Source: Campylobacteraceae bacterium (GTDB lineage Bacteria; Campylobacterota; Campylobacteria; Campylobacterales; Sulfurovaceae). From it: a stretch of 10,019 nucleotides of DNA. Below the pieces are notes generated by a model. That model did no database searches. It saw nothing but the letters and a program-made list of their open reading frames with translations, and was not told the origin of the DNA. Each line of letters begins with the position of its first letter. Position 1 is the first letter of the stretch. Below are positions 5,873 to 10,019 of this stretch, piece after piece. Location of the stretch: assembly GCA_027030605.1 (NCBI GenBank), contig JALVEV010000162.1, forward strand, positions 1 through 10,019. Direction: 5' to 3'. The position numbers were made by a program, and so were the translations under genes.

Positions 5873-7186
5873 ATGATAATTAAAAACAAAAAAGCAATCT
5901 TATTAGGCTTTATATCAACCATAACTGCCTCAATCATTCTTACAACAAGCTCTGCACAAGCTAATAGTTACGAAACACAAAACAGAAAAAATTCTAAACT
6001 AGAAGCTTATATAAAATTTACAAATATAGTACAGATTATTGAGGAACAATATGTAGATGATCTTAATGCATCAGATATTATAAATAAAGCACTTAAAGGG
6101 TTACTTTCAAACCTTGATGCACACTCCTCCTTTATGGATGCAAAAGAGACCAAAGAGTTACAAGTTCAAACTCATGGTGAATTTGGTGGATTAGGAATTA
6201 CTGTCGGAATGAAAGATGGAGCATTAACTGTTATTGCACCACTTGAGGGAACACCTGCCGATAGAGCTGGTATTAAAGCTGGTGATATTATTTTAAAAAT
6301 TAATGACCAAGCAACTATCGGAATGACTATTGATAAAGCAGTCTCACTCATGCGTGGAAAACCTAAAACAGAGATTACCTTAACCATTGTTAGAAAAGAT
6401 GAGCCTCATCCTTTAAAAATTAAAATTATTAGAGATATTATAGAGATACAATCTGTTTATGCAAAAACTATTGGTGATGATATTCTCTATCTACGAATTA
6501 CCTCTTTTGACCAAAAAGTAGTACAGAGTATGAAAAAAGCTATTAGAAAACATCCTAATACCAAAGGGATTATTATTGATTTAAGAAATAATCCAGGTGG
6601 TCTTCTTAATCAAGCTATTGGTACTGTTGATATGTTTGTAGATAGTGGTCCAATTGTTAGTCAAAAAGGAAAAATTCCTTCTGAAAACTTAGTCTATAAT
6701 GCAACAGCTCCAAATACCGATACCCAAACTCCAATAGTAGTATTAGTCAATGGTGGTTCTGCCTCTGCATCAGAGATTGTTTCAGGTGCATTACAAGACC
6801 ATAAACGTGCTGTGGTTGTAGGTGAGAAAACTTTTGGTAAAGGTTCAGTACAAGTGGTGATGCCTGTCAATGAAGATGAAGCTCTACGTTTAACTATTGC
6901 TCGTTACTATCTACCAAGTGGGAGAACCATTCAAGCTGTTGGTGTAACTCCAGATGTTGAGGTCTCTTATGGAGAGATTAAAAAGGCTGAAGAGGGAATC
7001 TCTATAAAAGAGAAAGATTTACGAAAACATCTTGAGAGTGAACTTCAAAAAGTAGATGGTAAAAAAGTTAAAAAAGATGAACATAAAGATAAAACAGTCA
7101 TAACTGAGGAGCAAATCTATAAAGATTCTCAGTTAAAATCAGCTATTGACATTCTTAAAGCTTTGATGATTACAAAAAATAAGTAA
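5873..7186 (+). CDS. ctpA: S41 C-terminal processing protease (CtpA/Prc type)
   Basis: A 437-residue exported serine protease that trims or degrades periplasmic proteins at their C-termini; relatives process lipoproteins and cell-wall hydrolases. An N-terminal signal peptide (about 1-30, ending SAQA) sends it to the periplasm. After a helical N-domain containing LDAHSSFM (81-88), a PDZ domain spans about 95-175 (GGLGITVG at 105-112; GTPADRAGIKAGDIILKIND at 126-145). The S41 domain carries DLRNNPGGLL (236-245), GGSASASEI (294-302) and FGKGSVQ (321-327). The Ser-Lys dyad is Ser298 and Lys323, with the 25-residue spacing known in the family. The tail from about 368 is rich in Lys and Glu. The Shine-Dalgarno site is poor (GGGA at 5855-5858), but no other start would keep the signal peptide. 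purC follows after 18 bases, so this gene leads the plus-strand cluster. Confidence 0.93.
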   Translation: MIIKNKKAILLGFISTITASIILTTSSAQANSYETQNRKNSKLEAYIKFTNIVQIIEEQYVDDLNASDIINKALKGLLSNLDAHSSFMDAKETKELQVQTHGEFGGLGITVGMKDGALTVIAPLEGTPADRAGIKAGDIILKINDQATIGMTIDKAVSLMRGKPKTEITLTIVRKDEPHPLKIKIIRDIIEIQSVYAKTIGDDILYLRITSFDQKVVQSMKKAIRKHPNTKGIIIDLRNNPGGLLNQAIGTVDMFVDSGPIVSQKGKIPSENLVYNATAPNTDTQTPIVVLVNGGSASASEIVSGALQDHKRAVVVGEKTFGKGSVQVVMPVNEDEALRLTIARYYLPSGRTIQAVGVTPDVEVSYGEIKKAEEGISIKEKDLRKHLESELQKVDGKKVKKDEHKDKTVITEEQIYKDSQLKSAIDILKALMITKNK

Positions 7187-7204
7187 ACTAAGGACATATA
7201 GACA

Positions 7205-7921
7205 ATGAAAAAAACAGCACTGCTTTATGAAGGTAAAGCAAAAAAAATTTGGAATACAGAAGATGAAACTCTTTTGATTTCAGAGTTTAAAGATGACTTA
7301 ACTGCATTTAATGGAGAGAAAAAATCCTCAGAAGAGGGTAAAGGTGCCTTAAATAACAAAATTTCAACTGAACTTTTTAAGATTCTTAATGAAAAAGGTA
7401 TTCCAACACACTTTGTTAAGATGTTAGATGATAACAACATGTTACATAAGAGATGTGATGTTATTTTGATTGAAGTAATTGTAAGAAACATCGCTACAGG
7501 AAGTTTAAGTCGTAACCTTGGTATAGAAGATGGAAAAGTACTTCCATTTACTTTAGTCGAGTTTGACTATAAAAATGATGAACTAGGTGACCCTAAACTT
7601 AACGACCAACACTGCCTTATTTTAGAGTTAGTTAAGAACAGTGAAGAGCTTGACTACATTCGTTTTATGGCAAGAAGAGTAAACACTATTATGCAAGAGT
7701 TTTTTGCAGACAAAGGTTTAACTGTTGTAGACTTCAAACTTGAATTTGGTCGAGATATTCATGGAAATATTATCTTAATTGACGAGCTTAGTCCTGATAA
7801 CTTTAGATTTTGGGACAAAGAGACAGGTGAAAGCATGGACAAAGACCGATTTAGAAAAGGTCAAGGTGGACTCAAGGTTGCTTATGAAGAGGTTCTAAAC
7901 AGAATCTTAGGAAATAAATAG
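7205..7921 (+). CDS. purC: Phosphoribosylaminoimidazole-succinocarboxamide synthase (SAICAR synthetase)
   Basis: A 238-residue cytoplasmic enzyme of purine synthesis that joins CAIR and aspartate to make SAICAR using ATP. The length is that of the short bacterial PurC. Recognisable segments are LLYEGKAKKIW (6-16, nucleotide-binding loop), FKDDLTAFNGEK (28-39), VRNIATGSL (93-101), VDFKLEFG (175-182, PurC signature), LIDELSPDNFRFWD (191-204) and DKDRFR (212-217). All look intact. The ribosome binding site AAGGA lies about 11 bases before the ATG, within the short spacer after ctpA. It is followed by a 59-base gap to purS that contains a REP-like palindrome, the only sizeable gap in the cluster. 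Confidence 0.96.
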   Translation: MKKTALLYEGKAKKIWNTEDETLLISEFKDDLTAFNGEKKSSEEGKGALNNKISTELFKILNEKGIPTHFVKMLDDNNMLHKRCDVILIEVIVRNIATGSLSRNLGIEDGKVLPFTLVEFDYKNDELGDPKLNDQHCLILELVKNSEELDYIRFMARRVNTIMQEFFADKGLTVVDFKLEFGRDIHGNIILIDELSPDNFRFWDKETGESMDKDRFRKGQGGLKVAYEEVLNRILGNK

Positions 7922-7933
7922 CAAAATTACACG

Positions 7934-7959
7934 TAGGGGCGACCTCCGTGTCTGCCCTA
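7934..7959 (+). repeat. REP-like imperfect palindrome between purC and purS
   Basis: TAGGG (7934-7938) pairs with CCCTA (7955-7959), C7940 with G7954, and GAC (7941-7943) with GTC (7950-7952). G7939 and T7953 are bulged, and the loop is CTCCGT. Stem-loops starting GTAGGGGCGAC and ending in TGCCCTA resemble a dispersed palindrome type I recall from many bacterial genomes. It is a different type from the pair near 550-650. It starts 12 bases after the purC stop and ends 11 bases before the purS ribosome binding site. With no T-run after it, it is not a typical terminator, but it could affect mRNA stability. Confidence 0.6.
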
Positions 7960-7980
7960 TATAATAAATTAGGAAAAAAA

Positions 7981-8220
7981 ATGACTGCAATTGTAAACAT
8001 ATTTTTAAAACAAGGTGTACTTGACCCACAAGGAAAAGCGATTCACCATGCACTCGATGCCATGAACTTTGAAGGTGTTGAAGATGTTAGAATGGGGAAA
8101 CAGATTGTTTTAAAACTCTCTACTAACAACAAAGAAGAGGCACAAAAAGAGGTTGAGAAGATGGCTGAAGAGATTTTGGCAAATACCGTTATTGAAGATT
8201 ATACTATCGAGTTAATATAA
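7981..8220 (+). CDS. purS: Phosphoribosylformylglycinamidine synthase subunit PurS
   Basis: A 79-residue cytoplasmic protein, the usual size for PurS. It bridges PurQ and PurL in the three-part FGAM synthetase, the fourth step of purine synthesis, and helps ammonia transfer. It has the PurS pattern: an N-terminal strand (TAIVNIFLK, 2-10), DPQGKAIHHAL (15-25), a second strand with VRMGKQIVLKL (37-47), and a helix with EVEKMAEEILAN (57-68) before the last strand. I chose the ATG at 7981 because AGGA lies 6 bases upstream and homologues begin here. An in-frame GTG at 7948 would add 11 residues coded by the palindrome and is unlikely. The stop overlaps the purQ start (TAATG). Confidence 0.95.
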   Translation: MTAIVNIFLKQGVLDPQGKAIHHALDAMNFEGVEDVRMGKQIVLKLSTNNKEEAQKEVEKMAEEILANTVIEDYTIELI

Positions 8221-8894
8221 TGAAACACGTTGCAATTTTACAATTTCCAGGAACCAACTGTGACTTAGATACTAAGTATGCATTTGAAAAACTTGGGTGT
8301 ACCACTTCAATTGTATGGCACAAAGAGAGAGAACTCCCTTCAAATGCTGACCTAGTTGTTGTTCCTGGTGGATTCTCTTATGGTGACTACCTACGCTCTG
8401 GAGCAATTGCTAAATTTTCTCCAATTATGAGTGCTGTTGAAGAGTTTGCTAACAATGGTGGAAAAGTTTTAGGTATCTGTAACGGCTTTCAAATCTTAAC
8501 AGAAGTAGGACTTCTTCCTGGTGCTTTGAAACGAAATATTGGGCTACACTTTATCTCTAAATTTCAAACTATGAAAGTAGTTAATAACACCAATGACTTT
8601 TTACAAAAATGTGATAAAGATGAAGTCTTAAATATTCCTATAGCTCATGCTGATGGAAACTACTATATAGATGAAGAGTCATTTAAGGAGTTAGAATCTA
8701 ATGAACAGATTTTATTGCGTTACTCTAATGAAAAGGGTGAACCTGTAGTTGTTAACGGTTCGGTTACTTCTATTGCTGGGGTTTGTAATAAAAATAAAAA
8801 TGTATTTGGACTTATGCCTCACCCTGAACGTGCTTTAGAGACTATTCTCGGCTCTACAGATGGCATAAAAATGCTAGAGGGACTTATAGCTTAA
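8220..8894 (+). CDS. purQ: Phosphoribosylformylglycinamidine synthase subunit PurQ (glutaminase)
   Basis: A 224-residue class I glutamine amidotransferase that frees ammonia from glutamine for FGAM synthetase together with PurS and PurL. The short PurQ/PurS form predicts a small PurL encoded elsewhere; none is seen here. Motifs: QFPGTNCD (8-15), PGGFSYGDYLRSGAIA (49-64, oxyanion region), LGICNGFQIL (84-93) with nucleophile Cys87, and MPHPER (199-204) with His201 and Glu203 completing the triad. Its start lies in the purS stop (TAATG) with no strong ribosome binding site of its own, so translation is probably coupled to purS, which would help keep subunits in ratio. Its stop in turn overlaps the next gene by one base. 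Confidence 0.96.
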   Translation: MKHVAILQFPGTNCDLDTKYAFEKLGCTTSIVWHKERELPSNADLVVVPGGFSYGDYLRSGAIAKFSPIMSAVEEFANNGGKVLGICNGFQILTEVGLLPGALKRNIGLHFISKFQTMKVVNNTNDFLQKCDKDEVLNIPIAHADGNYYIDEESFKELESNEQILLRYSNEKGEPVVVNGSVTSIAGVCNKNKNVFGLMPHPERALETILGSTDGIKMLEGLIA

Positions 8895-9928
8895 TGAGAA
8901 ACATATACTCATATACCTTACTTCTAATTATATCTCTTCTACTATTTTCAGTCAATCTTATGGCTGAAAATATCAACTATAGTTATGTTCCTAAAAAAGT
9001 ATATGAAAAACAAGTTTTTCCTATTAGTTTTTTAACAAATGTTCAAGACTCTAAAAAGATAAAGTTTGAATTTTATGGAGATAAAAAACCTGTACTAGAT
9101 GAACCTGTTATTATTAAAAATGGTTCTAAGGTTTTCTACACTTTCTATTTTAAAGCTTCAGGAAGGCTCTTCTATATTCCTAAAATAGTAGTAACTATCA
9201 ATGGTAAAAAAGAGAAACTTTCAGGAGTTAAGATACCTGTTAAAAAACTTCCTAAAAGTAAAAACTTTTCAGGAGTCATCGCCTCTGGACTCAAGATTAA
9301 AAATCACCAAGTCTCTGTCTATGATGAAAAGACCAATCTTATTGCTCTCTCTCTTGAAGCTCATGATGCAAACTTAGAAGATATCTACATTCCCTCTGCA
9401 CTTAAAGATGGTACAGAGAATGCAAAAAGAGAAGGCTCTAAAATGGAGATAAACTACTATATTGTTTTACCTGCTGAAGATGGAGTTCTGACCTTTACCT
9501 ATTTTGATACTATTAAAGAGAGTTTTGTAGAGAAAACCATTCCTATTATTATGCAAGATGCTTCAGTCGCTGCCCAAACAGACCTTAACCCAAAAGATGA
9601 TAGTTTTGAGACTTTAAAAAAGTATATACTTATTGGACTCTCTATTCTCTTTGTAATTCTATTTTTATGGAAAAGAGACTTTTTCTATTTGGTAATGGCA
9701 GTTATCTCATCAGCTGTACTTTTAACTTTTTATACCCCTTTAGCTACTGTTTGTGTTAAAGAGGGGTCGCCTCTTTATATTATACCTACATCAAACAGTA
9801 CAACAAGTATTCATATTGATAAAAGATACAAAACAACCAAACTTGCAGAACGAAATGATTTTGTAAAAATAGAGTATATAAATGGAACCATAGGATGGAT
9901 AAAGCATGAAGACCTTTGCGACAATTAG
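8894..9928 (+). CDS. BatD-like periplasmic/membrane protein with C-terminal SH3-like domain
   Basis: A 344-residue envelope protein of unknown function. Residues 1-24 form a signal peptide (hydrophobic run, then LMAEN). Residues 25-235 look like all-beta repeats of the BatD/oxygen-tolerance type (YSYVPKKVYEKQVFPISFLT, 29-48, resembles BatD strands; a distant match). Two membrane segments (about 244-258 and 263-280) are separated by Lys260-Arg261, so the turn is probably cytoplasmic and both main domains periplasmic. Residues 284-344 resemble a bacterial SH3 domain (VCVKEGSPLYIIPT at 286-299; IGWIKHEDL at 333-341), often a peptidoglycan-binding module. Cys287 and Cys342 frame that domain and could form a disulfide. 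The TAATG overlap with purQ indicates coupled translation. I recall a similar SH3/BatD-like gene in the same place in related genomes, but cannot name a function. Confidence 0.6.
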   Translation: MRNIYSYTLLLIISLLLFSVNLMAENINYSYVPKKVYEKQVFPISFLTNVQDSKKIKFEFYGDKKPVLDEPVIIKNGSKVFYTFYFKASGRLFYIPKIVVTINGKKEKLSGVKIPVKKLPKSKNFSGVIASGLKIKNHQVSVYDEKTNLIALSLEAHDANLEDIYIPSALKDGTENAKREGSKMEINYYIVLPAEDGVLTFTYFDTIKESFVEKTIPIIMQDASVAAQTDLNPKDDSFETLKKYILIGLSILFVILFLWKRDFFYLVMAVISSAVLLTFYTPLATVCVKEGSPLYIIPTSNSTTSIHIDKRYKTTKLAERNDFVKIEYINGTIGWIKHEDLCDN

Positions 9929-10019
9929 ATTTTATTATGGTTCGGCTGTTATCTCATTTATAGCAGCTGGAATCATGGTTCCACTGCTAATAGTTTCACC
10001 AAAAAGTCGTTCTTGGATT
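9906..10019 (+). CDS. N-terminus of a membrane-associated protein, possibly a PlsC-type acyltransferase, cut by window edge
   Basis: The first 38 codons of a gene that continues past the window. It starts with an ATG inside the end of the preceding gene (23-base overlap, different frame). The peptide begins MKTFATIRFYYG and has a hydrophobic segment (about residues 12-30, VISFIAAGIMVPLLIV at 15-30) and then SPKSRS. A start of this form (Arg-Phe-Tyr-Tyr, one membrane helix, basic turn) reminds me of 1-acylglycerol-3-phosphate acyltransferases in related genomes, but the catalytic NH-x4-D motif would lie beyond the window, so this is a guess. No good ribosome binding site is seen, so translation may be coupled to the previous gene. 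Confidence 0.55.
   Translation, partial: MKTFATIRFYYGSAVISFIAAGIMVPLLIVSPKSRSWI

Noticed and set aside
7934..7959. Intrinsic terminator between purC and purS.
   Set aside because: The stem has two bulges and is followed by an AT-mixed sequence without a T-run, so it does not have terminator form.
7948..7980. GTG at 7948 as the start of purS.
   Set aside because: The added 11 codons come from the palindrome; AGGA is correctly spaced for the ATG at 7981, and PurS proteins are about 80 residues.

Overview
The window looks like a piece of an AT-rich Campylobacterota (Epsilonproteobacteria) chromosome, most like the Sulfurimonas/Sulfurovum group. The evidence is a futalosine-pathway deaminase of the Helicobacter HP0267 type, a ctpA-purC-purS-purQ gene cluster, tight TAATG stop/start junctions, and AGGA-type ribosome binding sites with AT-rich -10 boxes. 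The assignment rests on protein resemblance recalled from memory, not on a search. Most of the window is ordinary housekeeping DNA. No new defence or mobile gene system is visible. The most unusual content is non-coding: several short palindromic repeats.

Layout. Positions 1-458 (minus strand) hold the N-terminal part of an M19-type dipeptidase. Positions 459-782 are a gene-free stretch of about 320 bases packed with palindromes: two REP-like hairpins in opposite orientation, flanked by further inverted repeats. Positions 783-2665 (plus strand) hold an aminofutalosine deaminase (menaquinone synthesis) and a family-4-type uracil-DNA glycosylase joined by a TAATG overlap. The glycosylase gene overlaps a convergent haem-binding protein gene by 9 bases. 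That gene (2657-3091) follows the disaggregase gene clpB (3122-5695) on the minus strand.

Positions 5696-5872 form a divergent promoter region with a perfect 7-N7-7 dyad. From 5873 a plus-strand cluster runs to the window end: ctpA (periplasmic S41 protease), purC, purS, purQ, a membrane protein with a BatD-like periplasmic part and a C-terminal SH3-like domain, and the first 38 codons of another membrane-associated protein. PurC makes SAICAR. PurS and PurQ are the small and glutaminase subunits of FGAM synthetase, whose large subunit PurL is not in the window. A second kind of REP-like hairpin sits between purC and purS.

The cluster from ctpA onward has gaps of 18 bases or less, or overlaps, except for the 59-base purC-purS spacer that carries the palindrome. 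It is therefore probably transcribed together, linking purine synthesis to cell-envelope functions. Reported promoters are predictions from -10 boxes only, because this phylum has poorly conserved -35 elements.
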